Part shown: in pieces, positions 28,494 to 37,584 of the stretch | Layout: every line of letters begins with the position of its first letter | How positions within the stretch are numbered: position 1 is the stretch's first letter | Source of the DNA: an uncultured Caulobacterales bacterium | GTDB taxonomy: Bacteria > Pseudomonadota > Alphaproteobacteria > Caulobacterales > Maricaulaceae | Length of the DNA: 43,226 nt | Direction: 5' to 3' | Assembly (NCBI GenBank): GCA_937923965.1 | Contig: CALDTL010000033.1 | Span: 1-43,226, forward strand | Notes under the pieces: generated by a model | Told to the model about the DNA's origin: nothing | Databases searched by the model: none | What the model saw: the letters and a program-made list of their open reading frames with translations, nothing else | Program-made: the position numbers and the translations under genes

Positions 28494-29096
28494 TTACTCT
28501 GCAGCTTCAACTGGTTCTGTCGGGGCCGATTTCTTACGGGCCGGTGCCTTGCGGCGGCGTATCGGTTTTTCTTCAGCCGTGATGTCACCTGACGCAGCCA
28601 CCTCGGCTTTTGCTTCAACTTTTGCGGTTTGTTCGGAGGTCGGCTCAATCACCTCTAGCTCGGTCCGAGTCTCGGGTTTCTCTTCGGAATTGCGGTTGTC
28701 ATCGCGATTTCGAGAGGATTGTCTTTGGTTGCGGCGGTTACTATTACGCGGGCCGTCTTTGGATTCATTGCCGTCTGCCTCACCTCGTTCGGCTCGCTTG
28801 GCGGCGCGTTCTGCATCAGCTTTTTCTCGGGCGGCTTGCGCTTCTTTCTTGGCCGCTTCCTGCACATTCATCAATCGAAGATAGTGCTCCGCATGTTGCA
28901 AAAGATTTTCTGCTTTTACGCGGCTTCCACCCATTTTGGCGTCGCGCGCGAGCGTTACATATTTTTCGTATATCGTAGACGCATTGCCTCGAACTTTTAC
29001 ATCCGGCCCTTGGCTATCCATAGACCGATTGTAATTGGTCTGGTTGCCATTGCGATTATTATTCTTGTTGCGATTACGGCCGCGTTGACGCTTCAT
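28494..29096 (-). CDS. DUF4167 domain protein (Arg/Asn-rich N-terminus)
   Basis: MKRQRGRNRNKNNNRNGNQTNYNRSMDSQGPDVKVRGNASTIYEKYVTLARDAKMGGSRVKAENLLQHAEHYLRLMN. Confidence 0.9.
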   Translation of the reverse strand: MKRQRGRNRNKNNNRNGNQTNYNRSMDSQGPDVKVRGNASTIYEKYVTLARDAKMGGSRVKAENLLQHAEHYLRLMNVQEAAKKEAQAAREKADAERAAKRAERGEADGNESKDGPRNSNRRNQRQSSRNRDDNRNSEEKPETRTELEVIEPTSEQTAKVEAKAEVAASGDITAEEKPIRRRKAPARKKSAPTEPVEAAE

Positions 29097-29264
29097 CGGT
29101 CTTCCTTAAATGGTACGACAATCTTTTCGGGCATGAATACGCTTCTATACGCGTAAGGCCCCTGATCTGTCGGCTTTAGCAGTGGTGTCTGTTTCGTTAA
29201 TGTTCAGACGACTCTGACTGCGCATTTTGCCTAGCAAAGTGAAAGGCGGATGAAAAGCGATTTT

Positions 29265-30179
29265 TTACACGTGTCGCCGCGCCCAAACCACACGATCTAA
29301 ACCGCTCAAATCCTGCTCTACACAGACCTCCTCTACACAGGTATGAGTCCAAGGTGCGTTACTTAGCAAATCCCGTAGCGCAGCGCCTTGATCAAATCCA
29401 ATCTCAAACCCCAACCAACCATTGGCGGTCAAAAAATTCTTGGCGCCCGAGGTAATCGCACGATAGGCGTCCAATCCCTCAGGCCCGCCGCGTAGAGCCA
29501 AGTCTGGGTCATAAGATATTACCTCTGTCTCCAATGTCTCCATGGCATCGTTTGAGATATAAGGCGGGTTCGAGACAATCATATCAAATTTTGCGCCAGC
29601 AGGAATGGCCTCCCACCAAGAGCCCCGCAAAAATTGCACCCGGTCTTCTAACGCTTGAAGCCTCGCATTTTTTGCAGCTACGCTTAAAGCTGCCGCGGAC
29701 ATATCTGTCGCGGTTAAAACTGCATCTGGTCGTTCTGCCAATAAAGTCAATCCGATCGCCCCGCTGCCAGTGCCGAGATCTAAGATTTTCGGGCTTTCCG
29801 TATTGACTAGGCGCGCCAAAGCCCCGCGAACCAAAGTCTCTGTGTCTGCCCGCGGGGACAATACATCACTGTTAACGATAAACCGCCGTCCAAAAAATTC
29901 TCGCCAGCCCAATATATGGTCGACAGGCTCACCGGATAGTCGGCGTTCCATATGCTGCTTTATAATGTCGATAACATGGGAATGGAGATCTTCCCGCCCG
30001 CGCAACATAAAACCGGTCTTATCTAACCCTGTCGCGGATAGAACGATTTCCAAAGCATCCTCTTCAGCGAAATTCAATCCAGCTTGCCGAAAGCTCTGCG
30101 TTAGAAACCGCCTGGCCGAGCGCGCGGTCAAACCCGAATAGGGCCCAGAACACGGACGTTTATCGAGGGGGATTACCAT
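29265..30179 (-). CDS. prmC: Release factor glutamine methyltransferase PrmC
   Basis: ILGWREFFGRRFIVNSDVLSPRADTETLV...ILDLGTGSGAIGLTLL...DMIVSNPPYIS. Confidence 0.95.
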   Translation of the reverse strand: MVIPLDKRPCSGPYSGLTARSARRFLTQSFRQAGLNFAEEDALEIVLSATGLDKTGFMLRGREDLHSHVIDIIKQHMERRLSGEPVDHILGWREFFGRRFIVNSDVLSPRADTETLVRGALARLVNTESPKILDLGTGSGAIGLTLLAERPDAVLTATDMSAAALSVAAKNARLQALEDRVQFLRGSWWEAIPAGAKFDMIVSNPPYISNDAMETLETEVISYDPDLALRGGPEGLDAYRAITSGAKNFLTANGWLGFEIGFDQGAALRDLLSNAPWTHTCVEEVCVEQDLSGLDRVVWARRHV

Positions 30180-30190
30180 GCAGAGTTCCT

Positions 30191-30925
30191 CTAGGAAATG
30201 TCAGCGATCGCCGCCTCAATCAGCTTTAAGTCACGCTCTCGCGATAAGCTATGGTCCCCGCCAGACACCAGCGTATAGGTGACATCTTTCGATGTCAGCA
30301 TGTCAACTAACCGCTTTGAATGTGTCCACGGCACAACCGTATCCTCATGCCCTTGGAGAATACGAACGGGGCATGTGACAGGGATGGGCATATCCAGAAT
30401 TTGGCGGTCGCGACCATCTTCAATGAGTGCCTTCGAATAGGCATAAGGTTCATCATAGCCGGAAGGTTCATACACAACGCCGTCATTTTCCAACGCCTTT
30501 ATTTGCGCCTCGGTCCAGCCCGCAACCGTAAGCTTTTCTGTGAAATCAGGCGCGGGATTAATCAGAACGAGTCCGCTCGTGCGCATAGAGTTGGACATTG
30601 CGGCCAAGAGCGCGGCCCACCCTCCCATGGAGGACCCAATGAGAATGGCGGGGCCGCGGCATAATTCATCTTTCACAAATCGAATATCTGCGGCCCATTG
30701 TGACATGGTCCCGTCAATAAACTTGCCGCTACTGCGTCCGTGGCCAAAATAGTCAAAACGAATAAAAGCCTGTCCGCGTCCGCGCGCCCAGCGATGCAAA
30801 TGTACGGCTTTTGAGCCCTCCATGTCGGATTTTAGCCCGCCGCACCAAATCAAAGGCGGCCCCCAACCCTCGCTCATTTCATAAGCTATCTTTTCGCCTT
30901 TAGGAGTCTCGAGAAAGTTCGGCAT
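30191..30925 (-). CDS. Alpha/beta hydrolase
   Basis: MPNFLETPKGEKIAYEMSEGWGPPLIWCGGLKSDMEGSKA...IGSSMGGW...ILQGHEDTVVPW. Confidence 0.88.
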   Translation of the reverse strand: MPNFLETPKGEKIAYEMSEGWGPPLIWCGGLKSDMEGSKAVHLHRWARGRGQAFIRFDYFGHGRSSGKFIDGTMSQWAADIRFVKDELCRGPAILIGSSMGGWAALLAAMSNSMRTSGLVLINPAPDFTEKLTVAGWTEAQIKALENDGVVYEPSGYDEPYAYSKALIEDGRDRQILDMPIPVTCPVRILQGHEDTVVPWTHSKRLVDMLTSKDVTYTLVSGGDHSLSRERDLKLIEAAIADIS

Positions 30926-30955
30926 TTTGATTCCATTTGGTTTAAGGACGGTCTT

Positions 30956-32059
30956 ATGAATGTGCTGCAAATCCTACCAGACCTCAATGCCGGAGGTGTC
31001 GAACGCACTGTTTTAGAAACGGTGGAAGCTCTGCGCGCCGGCGGGCATGGCGCCTATGTGCTCAGCGCGGGCGGGCGGCTCGTGCCTGAACTCCAAGCTT
31101 TGGGCGGTATTCATCACAGCGGACAAATTGGATCTAAGAATATCCTCACTGTGCCTTGGCGTATCGCGGGCATTCGCCGCCTCATCGCTGAGCAGAAAAT
31201 CGATATTGTCCATGCCCGAAGCCGCGCCCCAGCTTGGCCTGCTTATTATGCAGCGCGTGCAGAGAACATAGCTTTCGTGACAACCTATCACGGGATTTAC
31301 AATGCGGGGTCGGCCTTAAAACGCGCTTATAATTCCATCATGGCAAAGGGCGATATTGTCATCGCCAATTCTCAATATACAGCGGATCATATATTGCGCG
31401 AACATGGGGTCGACCCTGACAGAATGACAGTCATCCCGCGCGGCGTCGATATGGCGCTCTTTGATCCCAAGACCTTCAACTTAGGCGATCGACACGCGAA
31501 GCGCGCCCAATGGGGCGTTCCAGACGATAAAACTCTGATTTTACTGCCAGCACGTCTAACACGGTGGAAAGGGCAAACCATTGCCCTAGAGGCGCTCGCC
31601 CGTTTAGATGATAAATTTCACCTTGTTTTGCTGGGCGATGCGCAAGGCCGTGAGGCCTATGTGTCGGAATTAAAAGACCAGGCCGCGCGATTAAACCTTA
31701 AGGACCGCGTCTATTTTCCTGGTCATGATACCGATATCGCGCGGGCTTATTACGCGGCTGACATCGTCATCTGCCCCTCTACGGACCCCGAGGCCTTTGG
31801 CCGGACAGCCGCCGAGGCCCAAGCGATGGAACGCCCTGTTATCGTGTCTGATCACGGCGGCGCAGTAGACGTCGTTGAGCACGGCAAAGCCGGTTGGCGC
31901 GTCCCGCCCGGAGACGCGATGGCGCTCGCCAACGCTATCGATCGCATTGGGGCATTAACAGATATACCCGGGGGCCGTGCCCGTATTGCGGACCAATTTT
32001 CCAAAACAGCCCTGCAATCCGCTCTTTTAGAGGTCTATTCTAGATTTGCGAAACCTTAG
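30956..32059 (+). CDS. Glycosyltransferase family 4 protein
   Basis: MNVLQILPDLNAGGVERTVLE...ARLTRWKGQTIALEAL...CPSTDPEAFGRTAAEAQAMERPVI. Confidence 0.93.
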   Translation: MNVLQILPDLNAGGVERTVLETVEALRAGGHGAYVLSAGGRLVPELQALGGIHHSGQIGSKNILTVPWRIAGIRRLIAEQKIDIVHARSRAPAWPAYYAARAENIAFVTTYHGIYNAGSALKRAYNSIMAKGDIVIANSQYTADHILREHGVDPDRMTVIPRGVDMALFDPKTFNLGDRHAKRAQWGVPDDKTLILLPARLTRWKGQTIALEALARLDDKFHLVLLGDAQGREAYVSELKDQAARLNLKDRVYFPGHDTDIARAYYAADIVICPSTDPEAFGRTAAEAQAMERPVIVSDHGGAVDVVEHGKAGWRVPPGDAMALANAIDRIGALTDIPGGRARIADQFSKTALQSALLEVYSRFAKP

Positions 32060-32151
32060 CAAAATATGCGGTTTCCCTTGTATATGCGGCATAAAAGCGC
32101 CATATCGCTGTCTTAACAGACCTCGATTGAATTAACTTTAGGAGAACCCCA

Positions 32152-32697
32152 ATCGCTAGAAGACCCCTTTCGGCCCAACCTGCCAAAAAACCCAAAGGCC
32201 CGCGCATCAATGGTGACATTACCGCCGATAATGTCCTGCTCATCTTGGCCGATGGAGAAAAAAAAGGACTTGTTCCCCTCAGCGAAGCTTTAGCTGCCGC
32301 CCGGGAAGCCGGTCTTGACCTCGTCGAAGTCGCCCCGGGACTCAAACCTGTTTGTAAGGTTTTGGACTACGGCAAGATGCGTTTCGAAAATCAAAAGAAA
32401 AAGGCTGCTAACCGTAAGAACCAGCGCACACAAGCGTTGAAAGAAATCAAGATGCGCCCAAATATCGACGTCCATGATTACGGCGTGAAAACCAAAGCGA
32501 TGCGGAAGTTCTTTGATCGCGGCGATAAAGTAAAGGTAACTGTCCGTTTTCGTGGCCGCGAAATGGCGCATATGGATCGCGGCATGGACTTACTGTCGCG
32601 CGTCAAAGAAGATTTTGCTGATGATTGTAAAGTCGAATTTGAACCTAAAACTGAAGGTCGCCTCATGACCATGGTTCTGGCGCCAAAGAACAATTAG
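32152..32697 (+). CDS. infC: Translation initiation factor IF-3, predicted AUC start codon
   Basis: Frame from ATC 32152: (M)[78 protein letters not shown]...; GGAG SD 7 nt upstream; in-frame stop TGA at 32128. Confidence 0.88.
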   Translation: MARRPLSAQPAKKPKGPRINGDITADNVLLILADGEKKGLVPLSEALAAAREAGLDLVEVAPGLKPVCKVLDYGKMRFENQKKKAANRKNQRTQALKEIKMRPNIDVHDYGVKTKAMRKFFDRGDKVKVTVRFRGREMAHMDRGMDLLSRVKEDFADDCKVEFEPKTEGRLMTMVLAPKNN

Positions 32698-32722
32698 ATT
32701 TCAAATTATCAATGCCTATTCC

Positions 32723-32749
32723 AGCCGGGCCAAAGGGTCCGGCTTTTTT
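32723..32749 (+). terminator. Intrinsic terminator after infC
   Basis: AGCCGGGCC-aaag-GGTCCGGCTTTTTT. Confidence 0.88.
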
Positions 32750-32819
32750 GTGTGAGACGCTAGGCGGATATACGCAACTGACTCCACAAGCCTCTGACTC
32801 ATGTTGGAGATGTTTTCAT

Positions 32820-33965
32820 TTAAGTCAGTAACAGCCGCTCAGTAACAGCGTTTAATACGAGCCGCCCCTTTGCTGTAGCTTTTACCCGATCCCCTAGTTG
32901 CAATAGAAATCCACCCTGAATGAGATGGTTCAATTCAGTTTCGCATAAAGCCTTTTGCGATAATGCGGCGTAGCGCCTCAAAGACACGCCCTCTTCTATC
33001 CGAAGCCCCATGAGTAGGTATTCCGCAGCCCAATCTTCGCCAGTCAGTGGCTCACGGCTGTCAATCGCTGAACCCGAATCGAAGATCGCCCTCACATAAG
33101 CTCCGGGGGTGAGGTGCGCTATCGTCGCCTGACGTTGACCATTTATAGTAATCCGCCCGTGAGCCCCAGGACCTACGCCGACATAATCCCATCCACGCCA
33201 ATAGGCGAGGTTATGCTCTGACTGATGATCGGGCCGCGCAAAATTCGAAACTTCGTAATGTTCATACCCAGATTGCTTTAATTCCGCGCAAACATGTTCG
33301 TAAAAAGCAGCCGATAGGCCAGATTCAACAGAGCGGCTTTGCCCTCTGTCTTCGGCTTTGGCGAAAGCTGTCCCCGCTTCGACCGTGAGTTGATAGGTTG
33401 AAATGTGCGGAACATCGGCCGCCAATAACGTTTGCAAATCGCCGCTTAGCATCTCTTCGGTTTGCCCAGCCCAGCCAAAAATGAGATCCGCTGACACGCT
33501 CGGAAAGATCTCCATCGCAAGATCAAGGGCAGCGCGAGCCGCTGAGCCGTCGTGATCCCGGCCCAGAAACTTTAGCGCGTCATCCCGGAAACTCTGTATG
33601 CCGAGAGACAAACGGTTCAGGCCCGCCGCGTGGTAATCTCGCCAATCTTGCGCGTTCATTTCATGTGGGTTTGCCTCCAAGGCAATTTCAATATCACCCA
33701 GACCCCACAGCGTATTTACGCGATCAATGACCGCGCCGATTTGTTTCGGGCGCATCAGAGACGGCGTGCCGCCGCCGAAATGTATCGATGTAATTTGACG
33801 CGGCCCTGCCAACTCTCTCCAATGTTTTAAATCCGCTAAAATAGCCGGTAATAGCGTGTCATCTTCTCGCCGTTTATAGACGTTGAAATCACAGTAGGGG
33901 CAGATACGCGCGCAATAGGGCCAATGAATATAGACCGCGAGATTATCCGTTTTTCCCTTAAGCAT
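32820..33965 (-). CDS. hemW: HemW-like radical SAM protein (coproporphyrinogen III oxidase-like)
   Basis: AVYIHWPYCARICPYCDFNVYK...ITSIHFGGGTPSLM...RLSLGIQSF. Confidence 0.94.
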   Translation of the reverse strand: MLKGKTDNLAVYIHWPYCARICPYCDFNVYKRREDDTLLPAILADLKHWRELAGPRQITSIHFGGGTPSLMRPKQIGAVIDRVNTLWGLGDIEIALEANPHEMNAQDWRDYHAAGLNRLSLGIQSFRDDALKFLGRDHDGSAARAALDLAMEIFPSVSADLIFGWAGQTEEMLSGDLQTLLAADVPHISTYQLTVEAGTAFAKAEDRGQSRSVESGLSAAFYEHVCAELKQSGYEHYEVSNFARPDHQSEHNLAYWRGWDYVGVGPGAHGRITINGQRQATIAHLTPGAYVRAIFDSGSAIDSREPLTGEDWAAEYLLMGLRIEEGVSLRRYAALSQKALCETELNHLIQGGFLLQLGDRVKATAKGRLVLNAVTERLLLT

Positions 33966-33966
33966 C

Positions 33967-34602
33967 CTAATTGGGAAATTGATCCGCTAAAAATTTGGCA
34001 AAGGCATCGGCGCGGTGGCTAATGGCGTGTTTCGCCTCAGGCTCAATTTCCGCAAATGTCTGGGTCGCCCCAATTTGTTGAAACATAGGATCATAGCCAA
34101 AGCCTTTATCCCCGCGCGGCGGCCAGATCATTTCCCCCTCAACCGCGCCCTCATAGACCGACGTCTGGCCGTCTGGCCAAGCCAAGCATAGCGCGCAAAT
34201 AAAGCGAGCCCTCCGGTCTTCCGTTTCCCCTAACCGATCATTCACATACCACATCGCCATGTCAAAATCTCGGCGTTGACCATAGATTTCTTTTTCAACG
34301 CGCGGGAGCTCGGCCCATCGCGCCGCATAAATCCCAGGCTCCCCGCCCAGGCCGTCAACCGTAAGGCCGCTATCATCTGACAAAGCGGGCAAAGCGGAGG
34401 CCTTTGCCGCAGCAAGGGCTTTTAGCTTCGCATTGCCTGCAAAAGTCGTTTCGGTTTCTTCGGGCTCCGGCAGATCAAGTTCTGCAGCGCTCACGGTCTC
34501 CAAACCATAGGGCCGCAGCAAGTTTCGAATTTCCCGCACCTTGCCTTCATTATGTGAGGCCACAACGATTTTTGTACCGGCGGTTAATTTTGTTTCTGTC
34601 AT
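33967..34602 (-). CDS. rdgB: RdgB/HAM1 non-canonical purine NTP pyrophosphatase
   Basis: [19 protein letters not shown]...[25 protein letters not shown]...GFGYDPMF; start trimmed from 34659 to 34602. Confidence 0.94.
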   Translation of the reverse strand: MTETKLTAGTKIVVASHNEGKVREIRNLLRPYGLETVSAAELDLPEPEETETTFAGNAKLKALAAAKASALPALSDDSGLTVDGLGGEPGIYAARWAELPRVEKEIYGQRRDFDMAMWYVNDRLGETEDRRARFICALCLAWPDGQTSVYEGAVEGEMIWPPRGDKGFGYDPMFQQIGATQTFAEIEPEAKHAISHRADAFAKFLADQFPN

Positions 34603-34670
34603 ATCGGTCTCCAGCATCAGCCGCTTAATCCGCGCGAAAGCTGTCTGCAATACTTGCATCTCATCTATTA

Positions 34671-35222
34671 TTGTTTATCAATATGGCGATGACCATGGAA
34701 ACTGAATTCCGGGCCAACGACGCCCCAATGGCGAAGATGCTCTCTGTGATTTTAATCATCGGGCAATGGGTGTTAGCCATTGGCTTTGTTTGCCTTCTTA
34801 TCATGGCCGCCTTGATGATGATCCCGGGCGGCTTTCGGGAAAACTTGATTGCCGATCTACCGGAAGGTTTGGACTCATCAACCTTGGCGGGGCGTTGCCT
34901 GGCTAGCGCCGTCATCGCTGTCGGATGGTTCATTGTTTTAAGATTACTCAGACGTGTTGTAACGGCCGTTATACATAAAGACCCGTTTTTACCGGAAAAT
35001 GTATCCAGACTTCGGACCATATGGATTATCATTGCGGCAACAGAAGTCTTTCGCATGATCGCCATGTTCATCATGGGCGGCCCTGACGGCTATGGAAATG
35101 TCGACCCGTCACGGCTCGACATTCGCATTGGAACGTGGTTCTTCATCTTTATCATCGCCGCGATCTCCGAAGCCTTCCGCCACGGCGCTGCACTGCGCGC
35201 TGAGCAAGAATTGACGATCTGA
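34671..35222 (+). CDS. DUF2975-type membrane protein
   Basis: Four hydrophobic segments; partner HTH gene overlaps by TGATG. Confidence 0.75.
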   Translation: MFINMAMTMETEFRANDAPMAKMLSVILIIGQWVLAIGFVCLLIMAALMMIPGGFRENLIADLPEGLDSSTLAGRCLASAVIAVGWFIVLRLLRRVVTAVIHKDPFLPENVSRLRTIWIIIAATEVFRMIAMFIMGGPDGYGNVDPSRLDIRIGTWFFIFIIAAISEAFRHGAALRAEQELTI

Positions 35223-35461
35223 TGGCGATCAAAGTCAATCTCGACCGCGTCTTATTGGACCGGAAAATGTCGCTGACGGAACTCGCAGAGCGCGTCGGAA
35301 TTACGCTGGCCAATTTATCAATTTTAAAAACAGGGAAGGCCCGAGCGGTGCGCTTTTCGACACTGGACGCGCTTTGCCGAGAGCTTGAGTGTCAGCCCGC
35401 AGATATCCTTGTTTATGTTCAGGATGGAGCTGAAGACAGTTTAAAAATTGCGGCCGAATAA
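35222..35461 (+). CDS. YozG-like XRE/HTH regulator
   Basis: [66 protein letters not shown]. Confidence 0.9.
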   Translation: MAIKVNLDRVLLDRKMSLTELAERVGITLANLSILKTGKARAVRFSTLDALCRELECQPADILVYVQDGAEDSLKIAAE

Positions 35462-35465
35462 TAAC

Positions 35466-37499
35466 CTACTCCAGCGCCTCTTTTAAAATCTCATAGGTGA
35501 GTATCTGGGGCAATATGCGAACATCTTCTGCGCCCGGGGCATAAACCAAATATAGCGGCACGCCTGCTCGCCCATGGCGCTCAAGTTCAGCGGCGATGAT
35601 ATCATCTTTATTCGTCCAATCCGCGACTAGAAATTCTGTATTCGTGTCCTCAAACAGCTGCGCGGTCCTTTGCGACTTTAAAACCAGAGCTTCATTGACC
35701 TTACAGGTCACGCACCACGCCGCTGTAAAATCTACAAAGACAGGACGACCTTCGGCGCGCGCAGTCTCCACGGCTTGCGCCGACCATATATTGAAGTTTA
35801 GGTCTGCCGAACCATCGGCGGGCGCGGTCGTGAACGGAAGAATAAGCGCCAACGCGATCATAACTCCGGCCAACACCTTGGCAATTCCACCAGATTTTCG
35901 AAGGGCCCAGAGACCAAACGCCAACGCTAGTGCGCTGAGCATGAGTTTCAGAATGCCTGTCGGACCGCTCTGCAATGTGAGAACCCAAGCCAGCCATATT
36001 GCGGCGGCGAACATCGGAAACGCCAAGATCTGTTTGAAAGTCTCCATCCAAGGGCCCGGCTTTGGCAGTTTGGACAAAAGCCCAGGAACATAAGCGATAA
36101 GCAAAAAAGGCAGAGCAAACCCAACACCCAGCGCAAAGAAGATCATAAGCGTTACCGCCGCCGATCCAGTTAACGCAAGGCCGACAGCCCCCGCCATAAA
36201 GGGCGCCGTGCATGGGGTCGCCACAATAACCGCCAAGACGCCTGTGAGGAAGCTAGCAAAACTACTGTCACCGCTAGCGCTTTTGGCGCCGATATTCTGA
36301 AACCGGCCGCCAATTTCAAAGACGCCAAGAAGATTTAAACCAATCGCAAAAAGTAAAAGCGACAAAAGCGCAACGAGCCAAGGCGACTGCAATTGGAAGC
36401 CCCAGCCTACAGACGCGCCAGCGGCTTTGAGGGCGATCAGAAGCCCCGCAAAAATGAGGAAACTCACGAGGACGCCCGCCGTATAACTCCAAGCAGATCT
36501 TCGGACCGTCCTGCGCTCGCCATGCGCGGTCTTAGTTATAGACAGGGCTTTCAAGGAAATAATTGGAAAAACACAAGGCATGAGATTTAGGATGAGGCCA
36601 CCCAGGAAAGCCCCCAGCGCGGCACCCAAAAGACTTGCGAGAGAGACAGCGGCTCCGCCGCTTTTTAGGCCCCCGATCTCGACCCTCGAGTCTGTCGCAA
36701 TGGGAACAACTATCGCGCGGCCATCCTTGGCAACCAATGTCGCTTTAAAACTCGGCGGCGTCTGCTCATCCCAACCATATCCTGGTGTCGCTCGGAACTG
36801 CAGGCCCTGTTCCGCAGCGACGAGATCAATTGTGTCACTATGCGTGATGATCGGATTTTCATGCGGGAAGAGCTGCGGGTCATCGAAGCCATTTGGTAGC
36901 CCCTTCACATTGAAGACCACCTTGCCAGCGTCCATGTGCGCTGACCCCAAAGCTTCGCCTTCTTGCGGTATTTTCGCTTTGGCTTTTTGAATTTTTGCCA
37001 TGTCGTCAGGATTAATGTCGGGGCTGCCAATACCCACAGGCAAACTCAATGCGCCGTCTTCGGGCACGCACACATCATCGCACACTAAGAAATAAGCATG
37101 GGCCCTGAGCGTAATCGGTTGATTGGTGTCTACCGAGCCGTCCAACGTGATTGTAACAGGCAGCCAAACATCCCTAGCCATCGCATAGGACACGATGGGG
37201 CCGACAGTTTTCACTTCAGGCGCTGGCCATTGGATTGGCCCTGCGCTGACGCCATCTGGTAAATCCCAAACAATTTGAACCGCTTCCCCGCTATCACCAG
37301 CATTGCGCCAATAGGTGTACCAGTTACCTTCAAATTCCATGCGCAAGGCAACAGTAAACTGCGTGCCGGGTTCTACGGCATCATGGCCAGATATGAGCGT
37401 TATCTCAGTGCGGCCCGTATCCAATGGCATCGTCTGAGTCGCCTGCGCGGCGCTGGCCGTCAGCCAAAAGGACAAAGCAAGAATTAAAAACCGAAACAT
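35466..37499 (-). CDS. DsbD/ScsB-like thiol:disulfide interchange protein
   Basis: N-terminal periplasmic domain (CDDVCVPE), DsbD membrane domain (LNLMPCVFPIISLK, ATPCTAPFM), C-terminal thioredoxin AAWCVTCK. Confidence 0.92.
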   Translation of the reverse strand: MFRFLILALSFWLTASAAQATQTMPLDTGRTEITLISGHDAVEPGTQFTVALRMEFEGNWYTYWRNAGDSGEAVQIVWDLPDGVSAGPIQWPAPEVKTVGPIVSYAMARDVWLPVTITLDGSVDTNQPITLRAHAYFLVCDDVCVPEDGALSLPVGIGSPDINPDDMAKIQKAKAKIPQEGEALGSAHMDAGKVVFNVKGLPNGFDDPQLFPHENPIITHSDTIDLVAAEQGLQFRATPGYGWDEQTPPSFKATLVAKDGRAIVVPIATDSRVEIGGLKSGGAAVSLASLLGAALGAFLGGLILNLMPCVFPIISLKALSITKTAHGERRTVRRSAWSYTAGVLVSFLIFAGLLIALKAAGASVGWGFQLQSPWLVALLSLLLFAIGLNLLGVFEIGGRFQNIGAKSASGDSSFASFLTGVLAVIVATPCTAPFMAGAVGLALTGSAAVTLMIFFALGVGFALPFLLIAYVPGLLSKLPKPGPWMETFKQILAFPMFAAAIWLAWVLTLQSGPTGILKLMLSALALAFGLWALRKSGGIAKVLAGVMIALALILPFTTAPADGSADLNFNIWSAQAVETARAEGRPVFVDFTAAWCVTCKVNEALVLKSQRTAQLFEDTNTEFLVADWTNKDDIIAAELERHGRAGVPLYLVYAPGAEDVRILPQILTYEILKEALE

Positions 37500-37584
37500 A
37501 AGCTATAGTTTACGCAAGAAGATATGAAAATTCGATGCACAAATCCGTGTGGGGAATGAGATTGATTGTACTTCTAACCAGAGC

